Shown: positions 45,184 through 55,002 of the stretch, in pieces
Numbering within the stretch: the stretch's first letter is position 1
Layout of the letters: every line of letters begins with the position of its first letter
NCBI GenBank assembly: GCA_027533105.1
Contig: JAPZTW010000008.1
Location: 372,001 to 436,000, forward strand
Reading direction: 5' to 3'
From: Sphingomonadaceae bacterium
GTDB taxonomy: Bacteria > Pseudomonadota > Alphaproteobacteria > Sphingomonadales > Sphingomonadaceae
Length of the DNA stretch: 64,000 nucleotides
Notes under the pieces: generated by a model
Database searches by the model: none
The model's input: the letters and a program-made list of their open reading frames with translations, nothing else
What the model was told of the DNA's origin: nothing
Program-made: the position numbers and the translations under genes

Positions 45184-46215
45184 CTATTCGCTTCCCACCG
45201 CCTCGGCAATGCTGGCAAAGCCATCGCGCCGCATCAGCCGCTCCAGTCCATGGGTGATCCGGCGGGCCAGGCTGGGCCCTTCATAGACCATCGCGCTGTA
45301 GAGCTGGACCAGGCTGGCCCCGGCCCGGATCCGCGCCCAGGCATCCTCGGCGCTGGCGATCCCGCCGACACCGACCAGCGGAATCGCGCCCTTGGCCACC
45401 GCATGGAAATCGCGCAGCCGCGCTTGCGCCAGATCGCGCAGCGGCGCGCCCGACAGCCCGCCCGCCTCGCCGGCAAAACGCGATTTCAGAGGCGGCCGGG
45501 TGATCGTGGTGTTGGAGACGATGATCGCCGCGATCCCGTGCTTCACCGCCGCCTCGACGATCCGGGCCGGGGCGGCCTCGTCAAGATCCGGCGCAACTTT
45601 CAGGAACACCGGCGGATCGCCTGCCTGCCGCTCGGCGGCAATGGCGGACAGCAGGTCGTTCAGCTCCTTGTCGCCCTGCAGGTCGCGCAGGCCAGGGGTG
45701 TTGGGGGAGGAGATGTTGACCGTGATATAGTCGGCCAGGCTTCGGAAAGCGGCGATGCCGGCCAGATAATCGGCGATCCGATCGGTCGAATCCTTGTTCG
45801 CGCCGACATTGGCGCCAACCACGCCGCGCCGCGGCCGTTTGGCCAGCCGCGCCGCCGCCGCCGCGTGGCCACCGTTGTTGAAGCCCATCCGGTTGATCAC
45901 CGCGCGGTCCTCGCTCAGGCGGAACAGCCGCGGCTGCGGGTTGCCCGGCTGGGGGCGCGGGGTGACCGTGCCGATCTCGGTAAAGCCGAAGCCCAGCCCC
46001 AGCACGGCGTCTGGCACTTCGGCATCCTTGTCGAAGCCCGGGGCCATGCCCAACGGATTGGGAAAGTCGATCCCTGCCAGCGTGGTGGCCAGCGGCCCGG
46101 CGCGCGGCGGCCCGCCATGCGGCATTACCTTGAGCGAATCGATCGTCAGCCGGTGCGCTCGTTCGGCCTCGAACAGGAACAGGGCAGGGCGGAGCAAGGA
46201 ATAGAGCATAGTCAC
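45184..46215 (-). CDS. pyrD: Dihydroorotate dehydrogenase (quinone), class 2
   Basis: Membrane-associated flavoenzyme of pyrimidine synthesis. It has 343 residues. The N-terminal helix YSLLRPALFLFEAERAHRLT is the class 2 membrane anchor. GIDFPNPLGMAPGFDKDAEV follows, then the catalytic serine region ITVNISSPNTPGLRDLQG, KVAPDLD, and the FMN phosphate site PLVGVGGIASAEDAWARIRA. The start at 46215 faces the 310-base gap that holds a small RNA candidate on the other strand. Confidence 0.95.
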   Translation of the reverse strand: MTMLYSLLRPALFLFEAERAHRLTIDSLKVMPHGGPPRAGPLATTLAGIDFPNPLGMAPGFDKDAEVPDAVLGLGFGFTEIGTVTPRPQPGNPQPRLFRLSEDRAVINRMGFNNGGHAAAAARLAKRPRRGVVGANVGANKDSTDRIADYLAGIAAFRSLADYITVNISSPNTPGLRDLQGDKELNDLLSAIAAERQAGDPPVFLKVAPDLDEAAPARIVEAAVKHGIAAIIVSNTTITRPPLKSRFAGEAGGLSGAPLRDLAQARLRDFHAVAKGAIPLVGVGGIASAEDAWARIRAGASLVQLYSAMVYEGPSLARRITHGLERLMRRDGFASIAEAVGSE

Positions 46216-46302
46216 GGGGCGCCAGCCTATGGCAGTTGCCGCCAGTCAAGTCGATATGGCGTACCGGGTCGTCGTAAATTGACGATTCCATACAATGCGC
46301 TG

Positions 46303-46413
46303 GCGCGATTCCCGGCTAGCCCATCGAAGCGACCCGAAGGGCTGCCAATTTGCTTGGTGGTTCCTCAACTTCAGTAGCGACCCTCCGCCCAATGCGCAGG
46401 GTCGCTTTTTTTT
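46303..46413 (+). ncRNA. Candidate small RNA between pyrD and araC-type genes
   Basis: No coding frame fits here, yet a textbook rho-independent terminator ends at 46413 and no + strand gene lies upstream. A TACAAT -10-like box at 46291-46296 would start a transcript at about 46303, with no clear -35. The RNA would fold a 5' hairpin (GGC..GCCC 46314-46322 with GGGC..GCC 46339-46346), a 30-base unpaired stretch, then the terminator. GCGACCC occurs twice (46329 and 46377), so an alternative antiterminator fold with GGGTCGC is possible. It could instead be a leader of the downstream AraC gene. Confidence 0.42.
46377..46413 (+). terminator. Orphan rho-independent terminator
   Basis: GCGACCCT, a 13-base loop, AGGGTCGC, then eight Ts. 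Canonical terminator on the plus strand with no annotated gene for it to serve; pyrD upstream points the other way. Confidence 0.88.
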
Positions 46414-46526
46414 GAACCGGCGACCAACCCTTGCCCCTGTCAGCCGGATGTCATCTGGACGGAACCGGTTGAACTGGCCCAAATACCTATTGCCGTCCGG
46501 GCCGCGGAGCGGCACTCTCGTCGATA

Positions 46527-47462
46527 ATGTACCGGGGTGATCGTGAAACAATTATCGGGGGTGGCGAAGAGTCGGCGCTGACGCCGGCCAGCCTGATCCG
46601 GCTGACCCACTTTCCCGTGCCGCCGACCCTGCAACCGTTCTTCACCACCAGCTTCATGCTGGAATGCGACGAACGCGATATCTCCGATACCCTCCCGGCG
46701 GCCGTCGGTTACCTGGCCATTGTCCTTGAGGGGAAAGGTTCGCTGCGCTTTGCTTCCGGCCGAACCGATGCCGCCCACCCCGAAACCCTGCTGGCGCCAA
46801 CCAATGCCGCGGTCGGGCTGGAAGTGGCCGGGCCGCTGCGGATGGTGGCTGTGGCGCTCGCCCCGCTCGGCTGGATTGCCCTGACCGGCCGCGACGCCGC
46901 GCAATGGGCCGACCGGGTCGATGATGCCGGAGCAGTGCTGGGCGAGGCGATCAACCGGCTGGGCGATGAGCTGCGCGCAGCCTGGCGCGCCGGCCGGATG
47001 GCGGCGCCCGATCTCGCTGCCGCCATGGTCGCGGATCTTGCCACCCGGCTGGCCCCGATCGACCCGGCCCATGCCCGGCTGGCCCGCACGATCAGCGATT
47101 GGCTGTCGGCCTCGCTCGATCCCGCGCTGGCCGATCTGCACGCCGCAGCCGGCTATTCGCCGCGCCAGATCCAGCGGCTGACCATGCGCTATTTCGGGTG
47201 CAGCCCGAAGCTGCTGATGCGCAAGTACCGGGCCCTGCGGGTCGCAGCGCTGCTGCAGGCCCCCGGCCTGCCCGAGGCCAAGATCGCCGAACTGTTCAAC
47301 CTGTTCTACGACCAGTCGCACCTGATCCGCGAGATTCGTCACTTCACCGGCCGCACCCCGCAACGCTTGATGGTAGACCGGGACAACGTGCTGTCGAAGG
47401 CAAATTCGCTGGAAAACTACACGCGGTTCAAGCCCAACATCGCCCGTATTCCCGGCGATTGA
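46527..47462 (+). CDS. AraC-family transcriptional regulator
   Basis: A 311-residue regulator. An N-terminal beta-rich domain of about 190 residues (AVGYLAIVLEGKGSLRFASG) precedes a C-terminal AraC DNA-binding domain: first HTH ADLHAAAGYSPRQIQRLTMR, second AKIAELFNLFYDQSHLIREI, then FTGRTPQRLM. The 40-residue tail after the HTH is unusual but short. No strong ribosome site before 46527. Target genes are not evident; it is upstream of the suf operon but in a separate unit. Confidence 0.86.
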   Translation: MYRGDRETIIGGGEESALTPASLIRLTHFPVPPTLQPFFTTSFMLECDERDISDTLPAAVGYLAIVLEGKGSLRFASGRTDAAHPETLLAPTNAAVGLEVAGPLRMVAVALAPLGWIALTGRDAAQWADRVDDAGAVLGEAINRLGDELRAAWRAGRMAAPDLAAAMVADLATRLAPIDPAHARLARTISDWLSASLDPALADLHAAAGYSPRQIQRLTMRYFGCSPKLLMRKYRALRVAALLQAPGLPEAKIAELFNLFYDQSHLIREIRHFTGRTPQRLMVDRDNVLSKANSLENYTRFKPNIARIPGD

Positions 47463-47482
47463 TCTCCGCGAAGAACGGGCCT

Positions 47483-47526
47483 AGGGGCAATTCGGAAAGA
47501 ATCAGTCCGATTTAACCGGAGCCCCT
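47483..47526. promoter_or_regulatory. Nested inverted repeat before the suf operon
   Basis: AATTCGGA (47489-47496) and TCCGATTT (47506-47513) form a 7-of-8 inverted repeat with a 9-base spacer. Outside it AGGGGC (47483-47488) pairs with GCCCCT (47521-47526). It lies 4-47 bases before the Rrf2 regulator start, so it is a good candidate operator for autoregulation. Confidence 0.5.
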
Positions 47527-47529
47527 GCG

Positions 47530-47951
47530 TTGCGCCTGTCATCCATGGCCGATTATGCTGTTGTCACGATGAGCGCCGCCGCGCGCCATTGCGGCGGCAC
47601 GCGCGTGTCCGCGGCAGAACTGGCCGCCGAAACCGGTTTGCCGGTGCCCACTGTGCAAAAGCTGGTCAGCCGACTTACCGCGGCCGGGCTGCTGCGTTCG
47701 ACGCGCGGCGTGGGCGGCGGCTTGAAGCTGGCGCGACCGGCTGCGGCCATCAGCCTGGCTGATATCATCGAGGCGGTCGAAGGCCCGATCGCGCTGACGC
47801 AATGCGTTGACGAGGCACGCTCGGACTGTTCGCTCGATGCCTGCTGCGCGGTCCGGCCGCATTGGCCGATCGTCAACGAGGCGCTGCGCGGCGCCTTGTC
47901 GCAGGTGCCGCTGACCCGGTTGGCGGCGGCGCAGGCCGAGGGAGCGATGGC

Positions 47952-47955
<4 letters not shown>
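47530..47955 (+). CDS. Rrf2-family regulator of the SUF system
   Basis: A 141-residue winged-helix regulator with an Fe-S-type cysteine cluster. It has [20 protein letters not shown], the recognition helix [20 protein letters not shown], and the cysteines [15 protein letters not shown], which probably hold a cluster sensed by the operon. It starts at TTG 47530, supported by GGAG about nine bases before and by the family start [11 protein letters not shown]. Its stop overlaps sufB. First gene of the nine-gene suf operon and probably its repressor. Confidence 0.91.
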
Positions 47956-49432
<1,477 letters not shown>

Positions 49433-49433
<1 letters not shown>

Positions 49434-49873
49434 TGCGCCGTGGTATCGTGACCCTGGTCCTTGTTTCGGCCCTCTCGCTCACCGCCTGCGGTGAAAGCGC
49501 CGTCCCCGCTGGCGGCGAAGCAGCATCCGGCGCGCTTGCGGCGCTGGATGACAGCAAGATCGCCGGTCTGCTTTCGACCGAGGCCAAGGCCGCGCTCGAT
49601 ATCCTGGGGCAGGGCGCACGGACGGAAATCGCCGCTTATCAGGCGCAGTACGGCAAGCTGCCCGAAAACCTCTCGGACCTCGCCTCGCTGCAAACCGCGC
49701 GGACCGCCGCCGTGGCCGCGATTACCGATGCCCTGGCCGAACAGGTGCCCTTCGTGCGGCGCGAAACGCTGGAGCAGATGGCCGGGCAGTTCGTCGACCG
49801 GGCGCAGATGCGCGTGCTCGATCAGCTCAAGGCCGAAGCCGCCGCGGCCCCGGCCGAAAGCGCCGCAAAGTGA
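49433..49873 (+). CDS. Small lipoprotein of unknown function inside the suf operon
   Basis: A 146-residue lipoprotein: signal sequence VTLVLVSALSLTACGESA with lipobox LTAC at about residues 16-19, then an Ala-rich helical domain (EQMAGQFVDRAQMRVLDQLK). I know no function. The ATG overlaps the sufB stop (TGATG), and the stop overlaps the next gene by four bases, so it is translated as part of the operon. Being secreted, it cannot act directly in the cytoplasmic SUF machine. Confidence 0.76.
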
Positions 49874-50331
49874 CCAAGAAGACCCTCACCGTCCGCGCCC
49901 CAGCCGAGGATGCCGCCCCCGCGATCAGGAAAAAGGGGCGCGGCTGGGAAATCTCGGAAAAGCGGCTCGACGCCCTGCACGAGCGCGCGCGCGAAATGCG
50001 CCGCAACCCTTCGCCTGCCAGCGAGGCTCTCGCCGCAGCGCTCCTTGAGGTCGAGACCGGCGGCTACAAGTTCAAGCGGCAGGACGTGATCGGCTCGGCC
50101 ATTGTCGATTTCGCCTGCAAGCCGCTGATGCTGGTGGTCGAGCTCGATGGCGACGAGGATGCCGCCTTCACCGCCGACCGTACCCGCAGCCTGACCGAGG
50201 TCGGTTACCGGGTCGAGCGGCTCTCCGCCACGGCGGTCCTGGCCGATCCGGCTGCCGCCGCCGCGCAGGTTTCCGCCGTAATGCGCGAACGCTGGCATGA
50301 GCGGCGGGCGCTGAAGCGGGGACGGAAATGA
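49870..50331 (+). CDS. DUF559 (endonuclease-like) protein inside the suf operon
   Basis: A 153-residue protein with the DUF559/very-short-patch-repair-like fold: RRNPSPASEALAAALLEVE, the possible PD-(D/E)xK residues in SAIVDFACKPLMLVVELDGD (D...ExD), and DRTRSLTEVGYRVERLSATA. A basic N-terminal tail (MTKKTLTVRA) and C-terminal RRALKRGRK suggest nucleic acid contact. Function unknown. It is coupled by ATGA to the lipoprotein, and a palindromic repeat separates it from sufC. Confidence 0.84.
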   Translation: MTKKTLTVRAPAEDAAPAIRKKGRGWEISEKRLDALHERAREMRRNPSPASEALAAALLEVETGGYKFKRQDVIGSAIVDFACKPLMLVVELDGDEDAAFTADRTRSLTEVGYRVERLSATAVLADPAAAAAQVSAVMRERWHERRALKRGRK

Positions 50332-50353
50332 CCCGCTTGTCCATTCTCCCTTT

Positions 50354-50434
50354 CGTCATCCCGGGCTTGACCCGGGATCCCGCTTTCCCGCGGACGAAGA
50401 CAACAGCGGGACCCCGGATCAAGTCCGGGGTGAC
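50354..50434. repeat. Intergenic palindromic repeat in the suf operon
   Basis: Long imperfect inverted repeat. The left arm 50354-50384 contains CATCCCGGGCTTGACCCGGG; the right arm 50404-50434 contains CCCCGGATCAAGTCCGGGG. The arms match in 26 or more positions and end in CGTCA/TGACG. This is the style of dispersed repeats found between genes in alphaproteobacteria. It fills the 130-base gap before sufC and would fold in the mRNA. Confidence 0.8.
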
Positions 50435-50461
50435 GAATATAGTTCTGAACGAGACGATCTC

Positions 50462-51205
50462 ATGCTGACCATTACCGATCTTTACGCCACCGTTGCGGAC
50501 AAGCCGATCCTCAAGGGGCTGTCGCTCGCCATCAATGCGGGCGAGGTCCATGCGATCATGGGGCCGAACGGCGCAGGCAAGTCGACGCTGGGCTATACCC
50601 TGGGTGGCCGCCCCGGTTACGAGGTGACCGGCGGTTCGGTCGAATTCCTGGGGCAGGACCTGCTCGAATTGGAACCGCACGAGCGCGCCGCCGCCGGGCT
50701 GTTCCTGGGCTTCCAGTACCCGGTCGAGATTCCCGGCGTGTCCTTCGTCCAGTTCCTGCGCGAAAGCCTCAATGCCCAGCGCAAGAGCCGGGGCGAGGAG
50801 CCGCTGTCGGGTGGTGATTTCCTCAAGCTGGCGCGCCAGCAGGCGGCCTTGCTGAAGATGGACATGGACATGCTCAAGCGGCCGGTGAACGTCGGCTTCT
50901 CGGGCGGCGAGAAGAAGCGCGCCGAGATGGTCCAGATGGGCATCCTCGATCCCAAGCTGGCGATCCTCGACGAGACCGATTCCGGGCTCGACATCGATGC
51001 GCTGCGGATCGTGGGTGACGGGATCAATTCGGTCATGCGCAAGCCCGACAAGGCCGTGCTGCTGATCACGCACTATCAGCGCCTGCTCGATTACGTGAAG
51101 CCGGATTTCGTCCACGTCCTTGCCGGGGGGCGGATCGTCCGGACCGGCGGGCCGGAACTCGCGCTCGAACTGGAAGAGCGCGGTTACGAGGCAGTGGCGG
51201 CGTGA
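50462..51205 (+). CDS. sufC: SufC, ATPase of the SUF scaffold
   Basis: Cytoplasmic ABC-type ATPase powering SufBC2D. It has 247 residues. Walker A is IMGPNGAGKSTLGYTLGG (about 36), the Q-loop region LFLGFQYPVEIPGVSFVQFL, the ABC signature VGFSGGEKKRAEMVQ (about 148), and Walker B LAILDETDSGLDIDAL. It starts after the palindromic repeat with a weak ribosome site (GACGATCTC). sufD overlaps its stop by four bases. Confidence 0.97.
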   Translation: MLTITDLYATVADKPILKGLSLAINAGEVHAIMGPNGAGKSTLGYTLGGRPGYEVTGGSVEFLGQDLLELEPHERAAAGLFLGFQYPVEIPGVSFVQFLRESLNAQRKSRGEEPLSGGDFLKLARQQAALLKMDMDMLKRPVNVGFSGGEKKRAEMVQMGILDPKLAILDETDSGLDIDALRIVGDGINSVMRKPDKAVLLITHYQRLLDYVKPDFVHVLAGGRIVRTGGPELALELEERGYEAVAA

Positions 51206-51939
51206 GCGAGGCACTCGCCCTTCCCACCCGCAGGCAAGAGGATTTCCGCTACGCGGACCTCGCCGCGCTGGAGCCGCTGTGGCCGGTGGCGGTGGAAACG
51301 ATTGCCGTTGCCGCCGGTGAGCGCGGCAATCTCGCGCTGGTGCTGGATGGCAGCGAGCCGGTCGCCCGCGAGATCGCGATTACCCTGGGCGATGGGGCCA
51401 GCTTTGACCTGCGCGTGTTGAATGCCCCCGCCGCCTATGGCCGGATCGCGGTACGGGTGGAACTGGGCGCCGGGGCCGAGTTCACCCTGGGCGCGGCGCA
51501 GCTGGCGGGCGGCGATCAGACCGTCGAGATCGTGACGGATGTCCTCCACACCGCCCCCGATGCGGTCAGCCGCCAGGTGGTGCGTTCGGTCGCGGGCGGC
51601 AGCGCCACGGCCAATTACCTGGGCAAGGTGCGCGTCGCCAAGGGCGCGGACGGGACCGATGGTGAACAGTCGGTCCGGGCCATGCTGCTCGACCGGACGG
51701 CCACGGCCAATGCCCGGCCCGAACTGGAAATCTTCGCCGACGATGTGAAGTGCGCCCACGGCTGCGCGGTGGGCGAGCTGGACGCCAACAGCCTGTTCTA
51801 CATGGCCCAGCGCGGGCTGCCGCCGGAGCTGGCCAAGCGGCTGATGCTCCAGGCCTTCGTTGCCGAAGCCTTCACCGGCGCGGCGGACGAGGAAGCCTTG
51901 CAGGCCGCCGCCCAGGCTGCGCTGGAGCGGCTGCTGTGA
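51202..51939 (+). CDS. sufD: SufD, SUF scaffold subunit
   Basis: SufB paralogue that completes the SufBC2D scaffold. It is 245 residues, short compared with the usual 400 or more, as in other alphaproteobacterial versions. It has LPTRRQEDFRYADLAALEPL at the start and the SufB/D C-terminal block DDVKCAHGCAVGELDANSLF, YMAQRGLPPELAKRLMLQAF. It overlaps sufC by four bases; the GTG of sufS lies on its last codon (GTGA). Confidence 0.94.
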   Translation: MSEALALPTRRQEDFRYADLAALEPLWPVAVETIAVAAGERGNLALVLDGSEPVAREIAITLGDGASFDLRVLNAPAAYGRIAVRVELGAGAEFTLGAAQLAGGDQTVEIVTDVLHTAPDAVSRQVVRSVAGGSATANYLGKVRVAKGADGTDGEQSVRAMLLDRTATANARPELEIFADDVKCAHGCAVGELDANSLFYMAQRGLPPELAKRLMLQAFVAEAFTGAADEEALQAAAQAALERLL

Positions 51940-53102
51940 ACGCGGTCCCCCTCCGCGCCGAGTTCCCCGGCCTTGCTGGTGGCTGGCACTATCTCGATAC
52001 CGCCGCCACCGCGCAGAAGCCGCAGGCGGTGCTCGATGCCACGCTCCGGGCGATGGGCGTGGACTATGCGACTGTCCATCGCGGGGTCTATGCCCGTTCG
52101 GCCGAGATGACGCTGGCCTTTGAAGCGGCGCGCGCCAAAGTGGCCGCGCTGATCGGCGGCCGGAGCGACGAGCTGGTCTTCACCCGCGGCGCGACCGAGG
52201 CGATCAACCTCGTGGCCTACTCTTACCCCAACAAGGGCCGGGTCCTGCTCTCGGTGCTGGAGCATCATTCGAACATCGTGCCCTGGCAGCTGGCCGGCTG
52301 GCAGGTCGATGTCTGCCCGCTGACCGCCGATGGGCGGATCGATCTCGATGCCGCTGAAGCCATGCTCACACCCGAGCACAAGATGGTCGCCTTCGCCCAT
52401 GTCTCCAACGTGCTGGGCTCGGTGCTGGACGCCCCTCGCGCGGCTGACCTCGCGCACCAGGTCGGGGCAAAGCTGCTGCTCGATGGCTGCCAGGCCGTGC
52501 CGCGCATGGCCCTGGATGTCGCGGCGCTGGGCTGCGATTTCTACGCCTTTTCCAGCCACAAGCTCTACGGCCCGACCGGGATCGGCGCGCTGTGGGGCCG
52601 GGCGGAATTGCTGGAGGTCATGCCCCCCTGGCAGGGCGGCGGGGCGATGATCGATCGCGTGACCTTCGAGCGGACCACCTATGCCGCGCCGCCGCAGCGG
52701 TTCGAGGCCGGGACCCCCGCCATCGTCGAGGCGATCGGCTTCGGCGCGGCGGCGGATTGGGTCGCGGCCCAGGGGCTTGAGTCCATCCACGCCCACGAGG
52801 CGGCGCTGGTGGCGCAACTGCGCAGCGAACTGCGCCGCCGCAACGACATCACCCTGTTCGGGCCGGAGCAAAGCGCCGGAATTGTCTCCTTCGCGATGGA
52901 GGGGGTGCATCCGCACGACCTTGGCACCATATTGGACGAAGCCGGGGTCGCGATCCGCGCCGGGCATCACTGCGCCCAGCCGCTGATGGATCACCTGGGC
53001 GTGCCGGCCACGGCGCGGGCCAGTTTCGGACTTTATTCGGATGAGAGCGATATCGCCGCGCTGCTGGCGGGGATTGAACGGACACGGAGGATCTTCGGGT
53101 GA
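51936..53102 (+). CDS. sufS: Cysteine desulfurase SufS
   Basis: PLP enzyme that takes sulfur from cysteine. A GTG start at 51936 gives 388 residues. HYLDTAATAQKPQAVLDA, LEHHSNIVPWQ, the PLP lysine in FYAFSSHKLYGPTGIGALWG (about 213), and the persulfide cysteine in RAGHHCAQPLMDHLGV (about 346) are all present. The start overlaps the sufD stop, and sufT overlaps its end by four bases. No SufE homologue is seen in the operon. Confidence 0.96.
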   Translation: MNAVPLRAEFPGLAGGWHYLDTAATAQKPQAVLDATLRAMGVDYATVHRGVYARSAEMTLAFEAARAKVAALIGGRSDELVFTRGATEAINLVAYSYPNKGRVLLSVLEHHSNIVPWQLAGWQVDVCPLTADGRIDLDAAEAMLTPEHKMVAFAHVSNVLGSVLDAPRAADLAHQVGAKLLLDGCQAVPRMALDVAALGCDFYAFSSHKLYGPTGIGALWGRAELLEVMPPWQGGGAMIDRVTFERTTYAAPPQRFEAGTPAIVEAIGFGAAADWVAAQGLESIHAHEAALVAQLRSELRRRNDITLFGPEQSAGIVSFAMEGVHPHDLGTILDEAGVAIRAGHHCAQPLMDHLGVPATARASFGLYSDESDIAALLAGIERTRRIFG

Positions 53103-53584
53103 GTGGGGAACCGAAATTCACGATTGAGGAAGTGGAGGCCGTCTCGACCCCGCCGCGCGCGCGGGTTGATGATGGCGCAGCGGCGCCGGAATCGGCCGCG
53201 GCCAAGCTGGAGCGCAAGCGCGATTACCTCGATGGCTTCCTCAAGGCCCAGCCGCAGGACGTGCCTGCCGGTGAACCCGGCGGCGCGATCTACGATGGCG
53301 TGATCGCCGCGCTGAAAGACATCTTCGATCCGGAAATCCCGGTGAACATCTATGACCTCGGCCTGATCTACGGGGTCGAGGTGGATGACGCCGGCGCCGT
53401 GGTGGTGACCATGACGCTGACCACCCCGCACTGCCCGGTGGCCGAATCGATGCCCGGCGAGGTCGAACTGCGCGTCGGCGCGGTGCCCGGCGTGCGCGAT
53501 TGCGAGGTCAACCTGGTCTGGGATCCACCATGGGATCCGGCCAAGATGAGCGACGAGGCCCGGCTCGAACTGGGGATGCTGTGA
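53099..53584 (+). CDS. sufT: SufT-like protein (DUF59)
   Basis: Auxiliary Fe-S maturation factor of 161 residues, from a GTG start. An N-terminal 60-residue variable part is followed by the DUF59/MIP18 domain: KDIFDPEIPVNIYDLGLIYG, VVTMTLTTPHCPVAESMPGE, and the C-terminal VNLVWDPPWDPAKMSDEARL. The invariant cysteine is in PHCPVAE. Overlapping starts and stops tie it to sufS and sufA. Confidence 0.94.
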   Translation: MSGEPKFTIEEVEAVSTPPRARVDDGAAAPESAAAKLERKRDYLDGFLKAQPQDVPAGEPGGAIYDGVIAALKDIFDPEIPVNIYDLGLIYGVEVDDAGAVVVTMTLTTPHCPVAESMPGEVELRVGAVPGVRDCEVNLVWDPPWDPAKMSDEARLELGML

Positions 53585-53940
53585 TGAGCGAGACCAAACT
53601 GCGCCAGCGCCCTGCCGCCGTCCTCCTTACGCCTGCCGCCGAAGCCCGGATCGCCGCGCTGATGGCCAAGGCACCCGAGGGCGCGATCGGGGTCAAGCTG
53701 TCCACCCCGCGCCGGGGCTGTTCGGGGCTGGCCTATTCGGTCGACTACGTCAGCGAGGCCAATGCCTTTGACGAGCGGATCGAAACCCCCGGCGGGCTGT
53801 TCTTCATCGACGGTGCCTCGGTGCTTTACCTCGTCGGCAGCACGATGGACTGGGTCGAAGACGATTTCACCGCCGGCTTCGTATTCAACAACCCCAATGC
53901 CAAGGGTTCCTGCGGCTGCGGCGAAAGCTTTACGGTCTAG
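53584..53940 (+). CDS. sufA: A-type Fe-S carrier SufA
   Basis: Accepts clusters from SufBC2D and delivers them. The ATG at 53584 overlaps the sufT stop. It is 118 residues; LTPAAEARIAALMAKAPEGA, the first cysteine in TPRRGCSGLAYSVDYV, and the pair in KGSCGCGESF at the end are the A-type triad. It is the second such protein in the window beside erpA, and the last gene of the suf operon. Confidence 0.94.
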   Translation: MSETKLRQRPAAVLLTPAAEARIAALMAKAPEGAIGVKLSTPRRGCSGLAYSVDYVSEANAFDERIETPGGLFFIDGASVLYLVGSTMDWVEDDFTAGFVFNNPNAKGSCGCGESFTV

Positions 53941-53947
53941 GCCGCAA

Positions 53948-54913
53948 TCAGGCCGCCACCGGCCGCGGCACAAAGCTTTCGCCGGTTTCCTCGTCGATGA
54001 AGGCGATCAGCGCCTTTTCCAGTTCGTCCAGTTCCTCGTCGGCGTCCAACCGGTCGCGCAGCCAGTCGGCCTCGACCGGATCGAGCCGCGCGGCGGCTCC
54101 GGCTGCGCCTTCCCAGTCGATCGTTGCAACCTCGGACCCGCCCAGCAGGCTGCCGAAGGCGTCCTCCACGTCGGCGCGGGCCATCCGGCCGAGGAAGCTG
54201 CCGATCCCGGCCCCTTCCTGGTTCATGAAGGCTTCGAGTTCGCTGGCCCGTTCCGCGCTCAGCGGTTCGCTGCCGCCAAAGCCCAGCAGGTAATTGGCCA
54301 CGCCCTGCACGAACAGCGTCTGCCATTCCGGGCAATTGGCTTCGTAAAGCGAGGCATCCTTGATCCGGAACAGCATTTCGGCCTCGGCCTTGCTGACGGC
54401 AGCCGGGCGGTCACCCCCGGCGGCAAAGATCATCCGGCGCAGCAGCGCCACTTCGGTACGATTGATCCCGCCCGCAGCCAGTTCGCCATGGCGGGTCGGG
54501 CCTTCGCCGTGCTCCACCGCCCATTCGATCTGCTGTAGGGCATAGGCCTTGAGGCTGCCGGGCACGCTGGTCGAAATCTCCAGCACGCGGATCAGCAGTT
54601 CCAGTTCGGCCAGCGAATCGACCCGGCCATCGCGGTCGATTCGCGCGATCAGCTCGTCGGCCATCTCCTGATCGACATAGCCCGCCGGTTGGACCGTATG
54701 GACCACGAAGTTGCTCAGCGCCTCAACGAAGAAATCGCACCATTCGCGATCCGGCTCGGTCAGCAGGTCATTGGCAACAAACAGCGATTCGGCCTCGTCC
54801 GGGTCCATCCGGCCATCGGTCCAGCCGGCCCGGCGCAGGTCCTGCAATTCATCCGGCGCAATCATGCCATCGGCCGCAGCGGCAGCGGCGAGATCGCGGA
54901 AATGCATGGTCAT
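53948..54913 (-). CDS. Protein of unknown function, acidic, with EF-hand-like loop
   Basis: About 321 residues, acidic and helical, without signal peptide. It has GWTDGRMDPDEAESLFVAND and IDRDGRVDSLAELELLIRVL, which resemble helix-loop-helix calcium sites. The middle ISTSVPGSLKAYALQQIEWA and end DEELDELEKALIAFIDEETG add little. I do not recognise a family; TerB-like helical bundles are one possibility. Start 54913 (MTMHFRDLA); the frame goes to 54931. Convergent with sufA, separated by seven bases. Confidence 0.73.
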   Translation of the reverse strand: MTMHFRDLAAAAAADGMIAPDELQDLRRAGWTDGRMDPDEAESLFVANDLLTEPDREWCDFFVEALSNFVVHTVQPAGYVDQEMADELIARIDRDGRVDSLAELELLIRVLEISTSVPGSLKAYALQQIEWAVEHGEGPTRHGELAAGGINRTEVALLRRMIFAAGGDRPAAVSKAEAEMLFRIKDASLYEANCPEWQTLFVQGVANYLLGFGGSEPLSAERASELEAFMNQEGAGIGSFLGRMARADVEDAFGSLLGGSEVATIDWEGAAGAAARLDPVEADWLRDRLDADEELDELEKALIAFIDEETGESFVPRPVAA

Positions 54914-55002
54914 GACGAGGCGGTCCTGCACAATTGGTCTTGCGCGGGCTTATCGCCGATCAGGGTTAAAGCGCCGTTACCCGTCTTTTCCGGGCATCTG
55001 GC

